This document shows positions 33,856-42,955 of a stretch of DNA of 48,846 nucleotides, one piece after another (the stretch's first letter is position 1; each line of letters opens with the position of its first letter). The position numbers and the translations under genes were made by a program. Below the pieces are notes generated by a model. That model was not told the DNA's origin. It ran no database searches and saw nothing but the letters and a program-made list of their open reading frames with translations. The DNA comes from Lachnospiraceae bacterium UBA1683 (lineage in GTDB: Bacteria; Bacillota; Clostridia; Lachnospirales; Lachnospiraceae): positions 3,027-51,872 of the forward strand of contig DCKD01000089.1 in NCBI GenBank assembly GCA_002320245.1, read 5' to 3'.

Positions 33856-34250
33856 CTCTTCGGCCGCACCATCTGCTGTGTACGCAGGGGTACAGCGGCA
33901 AAGGATACAGCGACACATTTGTGGAAAACATGAATGCGGTCGTCGCACAGCTAAGAGGCAGCAAACCGGTGAAAATTAACCTTACATTTTCAACCGATGA
34001 TTTATGTGGAAGTTGCCCGCATATGCGCGGCGTGGATTTCTGTGAGACAAATGAAAGAGTTAAGCGGTTTGACCGGAAAGTGGTGGAATATTTTCATCTT
34101 GAAGAAAAGGAATATATCTATCAGGAACTGGTGGAGAAGATTCATAAGGAAGTGACACCGGAAATGCTTGCGGATATCTGTGAGGGATGCAGTTGGTATT
34201 CTGTCAGTGCCTGTAGGGAGAAGATTATTTCTCGTAATTATTCCCAATAG
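33846..34250 (+). CDS. DUF1284 protein, probable Fe-S binding
   Basis: 134 residues. LRPHHLLCTQGYSGKGYSD at the start and clustered cysteines (LCGSCPHMRGVDFC, ICEGCSWYSVSAC) are typical of the DUF1284 family, thought to bind an iron-sulfur cluster. Function unknown. Its start lies inside bioY, so it is cotranscribed and should also be biotin-regulated. Confidence 0.88.
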   Translation: MGITLRPHHLLCTQGYSGKGYSDTFVENMNAVVAQLRGSKPVKINLTFSTDDLCGSCPHMRGVDFCETNERVKRFDRKVVEYFHLEEKEYIYQELVEKIHKEVTPEMLADICEGCSWYSVSACREKIISRNYSQ

Positions 34251-34377
34251 ATTTTTTAAAGTCCTTATGATACACTTTGGGTCAGAGGGAAACAGAATGG
34301 GAAAGTAATTGCATTGCAGGGCAGACAGGATGGTCTGGAGCGATTGATTGTGTAAGAATGTAGAACAGTACAATAAT

Positions 34378-34427
34378 GAAAAGGATGCCGTTCCTGTTGG
34401 AAAATTCAACAGAACGGCATCCTTTTT
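34378..34427. terminator. Strong terminator after bioY-DUF1284
   Basis: AAAAGGATGCCGTTC and its partner GAACGGCATCCTTTTT, with inner TGTTG/CAACA, make a stem of about 20 bp with flanking A and T runs. It can work in both directions. Confidence 0.9.
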
Positions 34428-34567
34428 CTGCCGTCTGCGCCTGTTTCACGGAATTTCCATAATTTACACAATTTTTTACCACAACCATTCTGTATACTGA
34501 GTTTATGTTTAGAAATACGGAATCAGCAAAACATGAAGAGGGCGGTAAAGAAATCAGGAGGTTAGAA

Positions 34568-36172
34568 ATGTATATTTTAAGAAATGCTTTGCGGAGTATC
34601 CTGCAGTCTAAGGGCAGAAATATTTTAATTGGGATTATCGTGCTTGTGATTGCACTTTCTTCCTGTGTGGCACTTTCCATCCGGCAGGCAGCAGAACATG
34701 CAAGAGAGAACAGTATGGAAAATTTGGAGGTGACAGCACAGATTACGGTGAATCGTCAGGCAATGATGTCCGGGCAGCAGGACAAAGAGTCGATGAAACA
34801 GGCAATGGCCAATATGGAGGGGCTTTCCATTGACGATATGAAACAGTATGCGGACAATTCACATGTAAAAGGTTTTTACTACACGGCATCTACATCATTC
34901 AATGCCGGAGATGGGTTGGAGGCAGTTGATACAACGGGTACGGCAGATTCTGAATCTGAGGATTCTTCCGACAAAGAAACACCGGGACAGGGCATGGAGG
35001 GTGTGGGTATGCCGGGGGATACGGTGCAGTCCGGGCAGCAGGAGCAAAAAAAGGACATGGGAGGAAGAATGGGTGTCCAAGGTGATTTTACTGTGACCGG
35101 TTACAGCTCCGATGAGGCGATGATAAGTTTTATAAACGGAACAAGCAGCATCATAGACGGTTCTATGTTTGCGGAAAATGACGTAGAAATGAACTGTGTT
35201 GTAAGTGAAGAACTGGCGGCTTACAATCAATTATCCGTGGGCGATACGATTACGCTGGCAAACCCGAATAATGAGGAGGAAACATACCAATTTACCATCA
35301 GCGGCATTTATAAAGATGAGACTTCTTCTGACTCTGCGGGCAGTATGATGAGCGCATTTTCTGCGGCGTTTGACTCGGCAAACCAGATTTACACAAGCTA
35401 TGCCAATCTTCAGGATGTGGTGGCCCGGTCGGAGGAAAGTGCAGCCGTAACCACAGACGGGACAACAGGTGTGGAGTCAACAACTGCACTCCGTTCTCAG
35501 GAGAATGGCACTTACACCTTCGCAAGTGTGGACGAATATCAGGTGTTTAAAGAGGAGACAGAGGCAGAGCTTGGGGATTACTATACGGTAACTTCCGCCG
35601 ATGTGTCCTCCTATGAACAGAGCCTTCAGCCATTGGAAAACCTGAGCAGATATGCGGGGTACTTTCTTGTAATTATATTGGGAATTGGCGGAGTTATCCT
35701 GATTGTGATGAACCTGTTCAATATCCGTGAGCGGAAATATGAAATCGGGGTACTGGCAGCCATCGGAATGAAGAAGTGGAAAATCGCAGTGCAGTTTATT
35801 CTGGAGCTGTTATGCGTGACATTTGCGGCAATTATCATTGGAGCGGGGGCCGGGACGGCTGTATCCGTGCCGGTTACAAATCAGTTGCTTGCACAGCAGA
35901 TAGAAAGCACACAACAGAGCAGGCAGCAACAGACGGATAATTTCGGAAGAGGGGCAGGCGGCACTCCGGAAATGGGCGGCACTCCGGAGGCGGGCGACAC
36001 CCCCGATGCCGGGCAGTCCGATTATATCAGCCAGATTAGTTCCGCGACAGACATCACTGTTGTGCTGCAACTGATTGGAATTGGAATCATATTAACCATA
36101 ATATCGGGATGCGCTGCAGTTATCTCAATCCTTCGGTATGAACCGCTGCGAATTCTGAGCAACAGGGAATAG
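34568..36172 (+). CDS. MacB/FtsX-family ABC permease
   Basis: 534 residues from the ATG at 34568 (AGGAGG upstream). The first membrane helix (about 20-42) is followed by a large extracytoplasmic domain (45-355) rich in Ser, Gln, Asp and Glu, with Gly/Met-rich stretches. Three C-terminal helices come next (about 365-530; GIGGVILIVMNLFNIRERKYEIGVLAAIGMKKWKI is the FtsX core). An insert of about 40 residues with repeated GGTPE motifs (around residue 465) is unusual. Likely an efflux or stress-response permease; no substrate is shown. Confidence 0.88.
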   Translation: MYILRNALRSILQSKGRNILIGIIVLVIALSSCVALSIRQAAEHARENSMENLEVTAQITVNRQAMMSGQQDKESMKQAMANMEGLSIDDMKQYADNSHVKGFYYTASTSFNAGDGLEAVDTTGTADSESEDSSDKETPGQGMEGVGMPGDTVQSGQQEQKKDMGGRMGVQGDFTVTGYSSDEAMISFINGTSSIIDGSMFAENDVEMNCVVSEELAAYNQLSVGDTITLANPNNEEETYQFTISGIYKDETSSDSAGSMMSAFSAAFDSANQIYTSYANLQDVVARSEESAAVTTDGTTGVESTTALRSQENGTYTFASVDEYQVFKEETEAELGDYYTVTSADVSSYEQSLQPLENLSRYAGYFLVIILGIGGVILIVMNLFNIRERKYEIGVLAAIGMKKWKIAVQFILELLCVTFAAIIIGAGAGTAVSVPVTNQLLAQQIESTQQSRQQQTDNFGRGAGGTPEMGGTPEAGDTPDAGQSDYISQISSATDITVVLQLIGIGIILTIISGCAAVISILRYEPLRILSNRE

Positions 36173-36185
36173 GAGGAATGAAACG

Positions 36186-36824
36186 ATGAGTGTTTTGAAA
36201 TTGGAACATGTGTCTTACCGCTATGCAGGAACGGATAAAACGATACTGAATGATTTGAATTATACATTTGAAAAAGGAAGGGTATACAGTATTGTAGGGC
36301 GTTCCGGCGCAGGGAAAACCACACTTTTATCTCTTTTGTCCGGATTGGCGGCACCGACAGACGGTAAGATTTATCTGGAGGACAAAGATATCAATAAGAT
36401 TGATAAATATGAATATAGAAGTAAATATGTGGGAGTCATTTTCCAGAGCTTCAATCTTCTGCCGAAACTGACTGCGATGGAAAATGTCATCCTGTCGATG
36501 GACATTGCCGGAAAAGAATATGGGGATAAAAAGGCACATGCAATGGAACTGCTGAAAAAGGTAAGCCTCGGGGAAGAGGAGGCATCCCGGCGGATTCTCA
36601 AACTATCCGGCGGACAGCAGCAGAGAGTCGCAATTGCAAGAGCCTTGTCCTATAATCCGGAGATACTTCTGGCGGATGAACCTACCGGAAATCTTGATGG
36701 GGAGACACAGGCGGAGATTGTGAAAATTTTCCGGCAGTTGGCGCATGAGGAAGGAAAATGTATCATACTTGTGACACATTCTCCGGAAGTGGCAGAGGCG
36801 TCCGATATAGTGTATTGTCTGTGA
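36186..36824 (+). CDS. MacB-type ABC ATPase
   Basis: 212 residues. Walker A is GRSGAGKTT, Q loop VIFQSFNLLPKL, signature LSGGQQQRVAIARAL, Walker B ILLADEPTGNLD, and switch H in VTHSPEV. It is the partner of the permease 14 bp upstream. The order permease-ATPase is the reverse of the more common arrangement. Confidence 0.93.
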   Translation: MSVLKLEHVSYRYAGTDKTILNDLNYTFEKGRVYSIVGRSGAGKTTLLSLLSGLAAPTDGKIYLEDKDINKIDKYEYRSKYVGVIFQSFNLLPKLTAMENVILSMDIAGKEYGDKKAHAMELLKKVSLGEEEASRRILKLSGGQQQRVAIARALSYNPEILLADEPTGNLDGETQAEIVKIFRQLAHEEGKCIILVTHSPEVAEASDIVYCL

Positions 36825-36863
36825 TTCCCTCTGGATAGCGGAAGCCTGCTCTGTTGGGGAGGC

Positions 36864-36907
36864 AAAAAAGAAGTGGTGCGTTCATCAATAACCGCCCACT
36901 TCTTTTT
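36864..36907. terminator. Bidirectional terminator between the ABC operon and iclR-type gene
   Basis: AAAAAGAAGTGG and CCACTTCTTTTT form a 12-bp stem with A and T tails. One arm overlaps the last codons of the minus-strand IclR gene. Confidence 0.85.
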
Positions 36908-37649
36908 CAATCTTTTGTTTTGCTGTCAGAATCAAATCTTTCAATTCCCCGATGCGCTCATCGCTCATACGATCCTTCGGTGCGGAAATACTGATGGCAT
37001 AGTGCGGTTTTCCGCTGAAACTTTTCAGGGAAACGGCAATGCATCGCACACCGAGTTCATTTTCCTCGTTATCCAGTGCATACCCGTCTTTTCTTGTTTC
37101 CTCGATTAAACGATAAAACTGGTCATAATCGGTGATTGTGTAATCGGTCAGCCGATGGATTTCACTTTGCTCCCAGACAGATTCTATTTTGCCGTCGGAC
37201 ATTTCCGCAAGCATTGCCTTGCCTACGCCGGAGCAGTAGAGAGGAATGCTTTTGCCGACCATAGATACGAGACGGACGGTATTGTGCGCAGACTCTACCT
37301 TATCAATATAGACAGCATTGATGCCATCCATCTGTACAAGATGGACCGTTTCCCCGGAATATTCTGCCAGTTGCTTCAGATATGGGCGGGCAAGGTCAAT
37401 CATATTATTCTGTGAAAGAATCTGGGTAGAGATTCTGCAGAATTTAAAACTGAGGCTGTATTTTAATGTCTCGTTATCCTGCCGGACATAATCCATGCAA
37501 ATCAGAGAGTTCAGAATGCGGTGGACCGTACTTTTGTTCAGACCCAATTCTGAGCTTAGATCCTGCAGCCCCATCGGACCGGATGCAGCAAGGCATTCGA
37601 TGACATGAAAGATTCGTTCTGATACCTGAATCGGGTTTTTATTCTCCAT
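36885..37649 (-). CDS. IclR-family regulator (KdgR-like)
   Basis: 254 residues from the ATG at 37649, with AGGAGG about 11 bases upstream; the longer frame to 37826 overlaps its own promoter. The N-terminal winged helix (SERIFHVIECLAASGPMGLQDLSSELGLNKSTVHRILNSL) is followed by the IclR effector domain (GETVHLVQMDGINAVYIDKVES, GKSIPLYCSGVGKAMLAE, RCIAVSLKSFSGKPHYAISISAP). IclR proteins of this type sense sugar acids such as KDG. Neighbours point to control of the glucuronide/KDG genes; the tandem palindromes before eda are the best operator candidate. Confidence 0.92.
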   Translation of the reverse strand: MENKNPIQVSERIFHVIECLAASGPMGLQDLSSELGLNKSTVHRILNSLICMDYVRQDNETLKYSLSFKFCRISTQILSQNNMIDLARPYLKQLAEYSGETVHLVQMDGINAVYIDKVESAHNTVRLVSMVGKSIPLYCSGVGKAMLAEMSDGKIESVWEQSEIHRLTDYTITDYDQFYRLIEETRKDGYALDNEENELGVRCIAVSLKSFSGKPHYAISISAPKDRMSDERIGELKDLILTAKQKIEKEVGGY

Positions 37650-37716
37650 AAAATAAAGAGCCTCCTGTTGAGTCAAAAAGTGGGCACAGGTGTCTGTTGG
37701 ACATTGTGCGGATAAT

Positions 37717-37770
37717 ATTGTATCATGATTCATAAAAATGTGCAATCCGACATTACAATTGTTATATAAT
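37717..37770. promoter_or_regulatory. Divergent overlapping promoters, iclR-type gene and deacetylase gene
   Basis: Minus strand: TTGCAC (37745-37740) and TACAAT (37722-37717), 17 bp apart. Plus strand: TATAAT (37765-37770) with a weak -35 near 37741-37746, 18 bp upstream. The two -35 regions overlap on opposite strands, so one bound regulator could control both units. Confidence 0.55.
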
Positions 37771-37814
37771 AGCCTTGTGGATAAAAGGTGTGTTGTCCTT
37801 TGCCCGCCGGGGGT

Positions 37815-37842
37815 GGTAAATAGCAAAGGCGCATAGAAATGC
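37815..37842. repeat. GGTAAATAGCAAAG motif, copy 2
   Basis: 25 bp matching the motif at 18036-18060 at 23 positions, followed here by a small GCAT-AGAA-ATGC hairpin. It lies in the 5' leader of the deacetylase gene. Confidence 0.45.
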
Positions 37843-37916
37843 GAAGAAAGGCAGAATAAGATGAAACCAAATGCAATCGGTGGAAGACAATCAAAAAAAC
37901 AGAAGGAGGAAGTGCT

Positions 37917-38786
37917 ATGCTGCGATTAAGAAGAGACGTTCCGTTATTCCCGGAGGGAAAACCAAAAGCTTTGACGTTGAGTTACGATGATGGTGTAACA
38001 CAGGATGAACGTTTGATTGCATTGATGAAAAAATATGGAATCAGGGGGACCTTTAATCTGAATCCCGGGGTGATGGGGCACAAAGACTGGCTCGTCCAGC
38101 GTGGGGGTGAGGTGCGTCATTATAAATTCCCTAAGGAAAAGATTGCGGATATCTATGCCGGACAGGAGATTGCCGTCCATACGATGACGCATCCGGATTT
38201 GGTGCGTGTCGGAGATGGGATGTTGGCATATGAGATTGTACAGTGCCGCAGGGAACTGGAAGAAATTATAAAAGCTCCGGTCACTGGGATGGCATATCCG
38301 ATGGGGACATTTAATGATAAGGTGGAACATGTTGCGCGCAGTTGTGGGATTACATATTCCAGAACAACAAAACAGACATTTACGTTTGATTTGCCGGAAG
38401 ATTTCCTTACGTGGCATCCGACCTGCCATCATACAGAAGCAGAAATGTTTGGATTATTGGAAGAATTTCTGAAACCAATGGATATGAAAGGCAGATTCCT
38501 TGCTCCCAAATTGTATTATCTGTGGGGGCACGCCTATGAATTCGATGCATTGGGCCAGTGGGGGGATATCGAACTGTTTCTGGAGAAAGCGTCCGGAAAA
38601 GAGGATATCTGGTACGCAACAAACGGAGAAATCTGTGCATATTTGAATGCAGTAAAACAACTGGTATACTCTGCGGCGGGAGAATATATTTATAATCCTG
38701 CCTGTCTGGATGTGTGGCTGCTGATTGACGGCGAGGTACGGCGGTTGGAAAGCGGGAGAACCATTGAAATACAGTATCATTCCTGA
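37917..38786 (+). CDS. Polysaccharide deacetylase (CE4/NodB fold)
   Basis: 289 residues; GGAGGAAG precedes the ATG at 37917. Motif 1 is ALTLSYDDG with the catalytic base Asp and metal Asp. Motif 2 is IAVHTMTHPDL with both metal histidines, and motif 3 is MAYPMGTFND. No signal peptide is seen, so it probably works in the cytoplasm on an imported oligosaccharide, which suits its place between the IclR regulator and beta-glucuronidase. The C-terminal part has an unusual YLWGHAYEFD segment found in a subgroup of these enzymes. Confidence 0.88.
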   Translation: MLRLRRDVPLFPEGKPKALTLSYDDGVTQDERLIALMKKYGIRGTFNLNPGVMGHKDWLVQRGGEVRHYKFPKEKIADIYAGQEIAVHTMTHPDLVRVGDGMLAYEIVQCRRELEEIIKAPVTGMAYPMGTFNDKVEHVARSCGITYSRTTKQTFTFDLPEDFLTWHPTCHHTEAEMFGLLEEFLKPMDMKGRFLAPKLYYLWGHAYEFDALGQWGDIELFLEKASGKEDIWYATNGEICAYLNAVKQLVYSAAGEYIYNPACLDVWLLIDGEVRRLESGRTIEIQYHS

Positions 38787-38880
38787 GTCATGTCAATATT
38801 ACCCGCAGTGGGAAAAGTACAGAAGAAAACCGTAATATATTTTCAATAACCAGACAATTTTCAGGTGATAGAAAATAAAA

Positions 38881-38948
38881 AGTAAAAAAATTACTGAAAC
38901 AGGCAAAAACTATTCTAACATAATAATAAAAAAACTATTAAAATTGAA
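38881..38948 (+). promoter_or_regulatory. uidA leader region, copy A of a paralogous control region
   Basis: This 68-bp AT-rich stretch aligns without gaps to 42514-42581 upstream of the second transporter remnant. Shared blocks are AGTAAAAAAA, CAAAAACTRTTCTAAC-like and ATAAAAAAACTATTAAA. Conservation of a non-coding region upstream of two uptake operons suggests a shared operator. Confidence 0.6.
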
Positions 38949-38980
38949 CCATAGCGAAATAATAAAAGGAGGAGGACACA

Positions 38981-40798
38981 ATGCTAGAGTATTCGATGTT
39001 ATATCCGAGAACTTCTGTATCCAGGCGAACAGCATCATTGGATGGAATGTGGAAGTTCCATCTGGATGAGGATGCAAGCGGAGAAAAAAGCGGATGGGCA
39101 GAAGGGATTCCAGGGGAAGAACGGATTCCGGTACCTGCAAGTTTTCAGGACTTTTACACAGAAAAAGATATCCGTGAATTTACAGGTGATGTCTGGTATG
39201 AAAAAGATGTGTTTATCCCGGGAGAGTGGGAAGGCAAAGATATTTTTGTCCGCTTTGGCGCAGCAACACATCGGGCAGTTGTATATGTGAATGGCCTGAA
39301 GATTACAGAACATGAGGGAGGATTCCTTCCATTCTGTGCAAATGTAACAGATGTCGTTCGCTACGATGCCAGCAACAGGATTGTTGTGAAGGTGAATAAT
39401 GAACTGACCGAGACAAACATTCCGTGCGGAACAACCATTACACTGCCAAACGGAAAGAAAATGAACAAACCATATTTTGATTTCTTCAATTATTCTGGTT
39501 TACAGAGAAGTGTCAATCTGGTCGCATTGCCAAAAGAGTCTGTATTTGATTTCGATTTACAATATGAGCTGGACGGCGATGATGCAAAAGTTCTCTACAG
39601 CGTGAAAACAACGGGAGAACATGATGTTACACTTACTCTTTTTGATGCTGAGGGAAACGAGGCTGCCACCGCAACAGGAAAAGAGGGTGTGCTGGAAGTA
39701 AAAAACGCACATCTCTGGCAGGTGCGCAACGCTTATCTGTACCGTCTGGTAATACGCATCATGGACGATGCACAAGTGCTGGATGAATACACACAGGAAA
39801 TCGGAATCCGTACAGTAGAAGTAAAGGACACGGATATTCTGGTAAACGGAAAACAGGTTTACCTGAAAGGATTCGGAAAACATGAAGACAGCGATATCGT
39901 GGGGCGCGGATTTAATATTGGAGTAATGAAGCGTGACTTCGAGCTGATGAAGTGGGTGGGTGCAAACTCATTCCGTACCTCACATTATCCGTACAGTGAG
40001 GAAATCTATCAGATGGCAGACCGTGAGGGCTTCCTGATTATTGACGAGGTCCCGGCTGTCGGATTGTTTGAAAGTATGATGAACTTCATGGAAGCAAACA
40101 CCGGTAAGAAAACAGCATTCTTTGCGAAAGAGACGACGCCGGTTCTTTTGAAGGCACACTTAAAGGCAGTGGAAGAGATGATTACAAGAGATAAGAACCA
40201 TCCATGTGTCATTGCATGGAGTCTGCTGAACGAGCCGGACACAAGTGACGAATCCGCAGTGCCGTATTTTGCAAAAGTATTCGAGACGGCATTGGAGCTG
40301 GACCCACAGAAACGTCCGCGGACGTTCACATTGATCATGAACTCCGTGCCGGGAGTATGCAAATGCTATCAGTTCAGTGATATTGTATCCCTCAACCGCT
40401 ACTATGGCTGGTATGTCAAGGGCGGATATGAGATGTCTGAGGCGGAAGTTATGTTTCGAGGCGAAATGGATGCGTGGAAGGCGATGAATCTGAACAAACC
40501 GTTCATTTTCACAGAATATGGTGCGGATACATTAGAATCTGAGCACAAGCTCCCATCCGTTATGTGGAGTCAGGAGTACCAGAAAGAATATCTGGATATG
40601 ACACATCAGGTGTTTGATGCCTATGATTTCGTTAAGGGAGAGCAGATGTGGAATTTTGCGGACTTCCAGACAACCGAAGGAATCCTTCGTGTGAACGGAA
40701 ACAAGAAAGGCGCATTCACAAGACAGAGACAGCCGAAAGACGTAGCATACATACTGAAAAAGCGTTGGGAAGAGCTGCCGCTGGATTATAAAGGATAA
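38981..40798 (+). CDS. uidA: Beta-glucuronidase (GH2)
   Basis: 605 residues; GGAGGAGG precedes the ATG. GH2 sugar-binding and immunoglobulin-like domains (1-280) lead to the catalytic barrel, with acid/base E418 in SLLNEPDT and nucleophile E512 in FTEYGAD. N574 and K576 in VNGNKKG correspond to the N-x-K carboxylate-recognition motif specific to glucuronidases (E. coli N566/K568). The segment FMEANTGKKTAFFAKETTP between the barrel and the acid/base residue is about as long as the E. coli loop, so it looks like a Loop 1 enzyme. No signal peptide: cytoplasmic. Such gut enzymes reactivate drug and steroid glucuronides. Confidence 0.96.
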   Translation: MLEYSMLYPRTSVSRRTASLDGMWKFHLDEDASGEKSGWAEGIPGEERIPVPASFQDFYTEKDIREFTGDVWYEKDVFIPGEWEGKDIFVRFGAATHRAVVYVNGLKITEHEGGFLPFCANVTDVVRYDASNRIVVKVNNELTETNIPCGTTITLPNGKKMNKPYFDFFNYSGLQRSVNLVALPKESVFDFDLQYELDGDDAKVLYSVKTTGEHDVTLTLFDAEGNEAATATGKEGVLEVKNAHLWQVRNAYLYRLVIRIMDDAQVLDEYTQEIGIRTVEVKDTDILVNGKQVYLKGFGKHEDSDIVGRGFNIGVMKRDFELMKWVGANSFRTSHYPYSEEIYQMADREGFLIIDEVPAVGLFESMMNFMEANTGKKTAFFAKETTPVLLKAHLKAVEEMITRDKNHPCVIAWSLLNEPDTSDESAVPYFAKVFETALELDPQKRPRTFTLIMNSVPGVCKCYQFSDIVSLNRYYGWYVKGGYEMSEAEVMFRGEMDAWKAMNLNKPFIFTEYGADTLESEHKLPSVMWSQEYQKEYLDMTHQVFDAYDFVKGEQMWNFADFQTTEGILRVNGNKKGAFTRQRQPKDVAYILKKRWEELPLDYKG

Positions 40799-40820
40799 AG
40801 AGAGAAAGGAAGTAAAAATT

Positions 40821-42215
40821 ATGGCTAATCAGACAAACAAATCAATTCGGCCATTTGGCATGCGGGACAAAATCGGATATATGTTTGGTGATTTCGGTAA
40901 CGATTTTACATTTATTTTATCTTCTAGCTTTATGTTGAAATTTTATACGGACGTTATGGGAATTTCAGCAGGCGTTGTAGGAATACTGATGATGGCAGCC
41001 CGTTTTGTGGACGCCGTTACAGACGTTACGATGGGACAGATTGTGGATCATGCAAAACCGACCAAAGACGGAAAATTCAAACCGTGGCTCAGAAGGATGT
41101 GCGGACCTGTTGCGATTGCCTCATTCCTCATATTCCAGGCTGGATTCGCCGATATGTCTTATGGATTTAAGCTGGTATGGATGACGGCAACCTACCTTCT
41201 GTGGGGGTCCATTTTCTATACATCCATCAACATCCCTTATGGCTCCATGGCATCCGCAGTTACAAACAACCCTGACGAACGGGCATCCCTTTCAACATGG
41301 AGAACAATCGGATCAACACTGGCAGCTCTTGTAATTGGTGTCGGAACACCGATGGTTGCTTATGTTACAGTAGATGGAAATACTGTACTTTCCGGAACAC
41401 GTATGACAATTATCGCCGGAGTATTCGGTGTATGTGCAATTATCTGCTATCTGCTTTGCTTCCACCTTGTTACAGAGCGTGTAGAGATTCCTGCAAATAA
41501 CCAGAAAATTAATGTCGGAAAACTGGTAAAAAGTTTAGTGACAAACCGCCCGCTGATTGGAATTATCGCAGCAGCAATTCTGCTTCTCCTTGCAATGCTT
41601 GGTATGCAGGGAATGTCAGCTTATGTATTCCCGAACTTCTACGGAAGTAAAGAAGCAGCATCTACAGCCGCCCTTGCCGGCAGTGTGGCAATGCTTCTTA
41701 TCTGCGCACCGCTTGCAACAAAACTTGCGGCAAAATTTGGTAAGAAAGAGCTTTCCGTTGTATCTTGTCTGTGCGGCGCGGCATTCTACCTGATTTGTTT
41801 CCTTGTAAGACCGGAAAATCCGTATGTATATGTTGGATTTTATACATTGGCAAACATCGGGCTTGGATTCTTCAATACGGTAATCTGGGCGATGATTACA
41901 GATGTAATTGACGATGCGGAAGTGAAGAACGGAGTGCGTGAAGATGGTACGATTTACTCTGTATACTCATTTGCCCGTAAGATTGGACAGGCACTTTCTT
42001 CCGGACTGGTTGGAGCACTGCTTTCCATGATTGGCTATACACAGGCAACTGCATTTGATCCGGATGTAACAGCAGGAATCTTCAACATGTCCTGTCTTAT
42101 CCCGGTCATCGGACTTGTAGCTGTTGCACTTGCACTGATGTTCATCTATCCTCTGAACAAGAAGAAAGTAGAAGAGAACTGTGCAGAGCTGGCTCGCCGC
42201 CGTGGAGAAAAGTAA
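40821..42215 (+). CDS. GPH-family sugar:cation symporter, probable glucuronide transporter
   Basis: 464 residues with twelve membrane segments. GPH signatures include RPFGMRDKIGYMFGDFGNDF, DAVTDVTMGQIVDHAKPTKDGKFKPW and DVIDDAEVKNGVREDGTIYSVYSFARKIGQA. It starts 22 bp after uidA and is cotranscribed with it, so the likely substrate is a beta-glucuronide (UidB role). A terminator follows. Confidence 0.92.
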   Translation: MANQTNKSIRPFGMRDKIGYMFGDFGNDFTFILSSSFMLKFYTDVMGISAGVVGILMMAARFVDAVTDVTMGQIVDHAKPTKDGKFKPWLRRMCGPVAIASFLIFQAGFADMSYGFKLVWMTATYLLWGSIFYTSINIPYGSMASAVTNNPDERASLSTWRTIGSTLAALVIGVGTPMVAYVTVDGNTVLSGTRMTIIAGVFGVCAIICYLLCFHLVTERVEIPANNQKINVGKLVKSLVTNRPLIGIIAAAILLLLAMLGMQGMSAYVFPNFYGSKEAASTAALAGSVAMLLICAPLATKLAAKFGKKELSVVSCLCGAAFYLICFLVRPENPYVYVGFYTLANIGLGFFNTVIWAMITDVIDDAEVKNGVREDGTIYSVYSFARKIGQALSSGLVGALLSMIGYTQATAFDPDVTAGIFNMSCLIPVIGLVAVALALMFIYPLNKKKVEENCAELARRRGEK

Positions 42216-42280
42216 AGGACAGAATACGTTTGCCCCAACATCATAACATTTATAATAAGAAGAAATGAATGCGATTAGAT

Positions 42281-42327
42281 GAACCCGCAGAGAAACGTCG
42301 GAAGACACCCTCTGCGGGTTCTTTTTT
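42281..42327 (+). terminator. Terminator of the uidA-transporter operon
   Basis: GAACCCGCAGAG and CTCTGCGGGTTC form a perfect 12-bp stem, followed by TTTTTT. Confidence 0.93.
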
Positions 42328-42475
42328 ATGGTATAGGAAAGTTCTGCGAACTTCCTATACCATAAAAACATACTGCGTGTGATGATGCGCAGCTCGCGGA
42401 GATAAAATTACTGCTTTGCAGTCCGCTCGCGCGCGAAGATTGCGCCTCATGGGCAATCTTTTTCACGCATAGTTC
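42323..42475. repeat. Multi-hairpin palindromic element (TAGGAAAGTTC copy 2)
   Basis: A palindrome of about 21 bp (42323-42367, TTTTTATGGTATAGGA and its complement around AGTTC-TGC-GAACT) is followed by nested pairings: TGCGTG with CACGCA as an outer stem, GCGGA/TCCGC with CTGC-TTT-GCAG inside, and AAGATTGC/GCAATCTT. The first hairpin is a longer relative of 25046-25069. There is no coding capacity. Confidence 0.55.
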
Positions 42476-42513
42476 GTTTGGAAACCCAAGTCCAAAAGAA
42501 ATATCAGATATAT

Positions 42514-42581
42514 AGTAAAAAAAATACGGAAACAAGAAAAAACTGTTCTAACGGAAAAATAAAAAAACTATTAAATTTGAA
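42514..42581 (+). promoter_or_regulatory. Paralogous control region, copy B
   Basis: Matches the uidA leader (38881-38948) over 68 ungapped positions at roughly 85% by eye. It sits before the truncated second transporter, followed by GAAGGAG and an ATG that now reads only four codons. Confidence 0.6.
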
Positions 42582-42616
42582 TTAAATCAAAGGAAGACAA
42601 AAGAGAAGGAGCTTTA

Positions 42617-42955
42617 TATGTATTCAGTCTGATTTGCTGGGCAATGATTACAGATGCTATTGATGATACGGAGGTTCAGACAGGCGAGCGTTCTGACGGA
42701 ACGATTTACTCGGTATATTCTTTTGCGAGAAAGCTTGGACAGGCAGCATCAGCAGGGGTATCGGGACTTTTGCTCTCCGTTATCGGGTATACGGCAGAGA
42801 CGGCGTTTGACGAGGGCGTTGTAAACGGAATCTACAATATTCTAACACCAATGTCCTGTTTAGTACCGGCAGTCGGTTTCGTACTTCTGGCACTTGTGCT
42901 GCAATTCTTATATCCACTGAACAAGAAACGTGTCCGGTGGAAGACCAAGCTTTGG
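42617..42955 (+). pseudogene. Second GPH transporter, C-terminal remnant
   Basis: An open frame from about 42617 encodes VFSLICWAMITDAIDDTEVQ, GTIYSVYSFARKLGQAASAGV and the last helices to FLYPLNKKRV. It is the C-terminal quarter of a GPH symporter paralogous to the intact one upstream (same DGTIYSVYSFARK block). The first 300 or so codons are deleted between a preserved ribosome binding site and this piece. At its 3' end it is fused out of frame to a GH3 fragment. Confidence 0.85.

Noticed and set aside
37861..37927. Short leader frame (about 22 codons) overlapping the deacetylase start
   Set aside because: It has no clear ribosome binding site of its own, and the overlap with the real GGAGGAAG site makes chance the simpler explanation.
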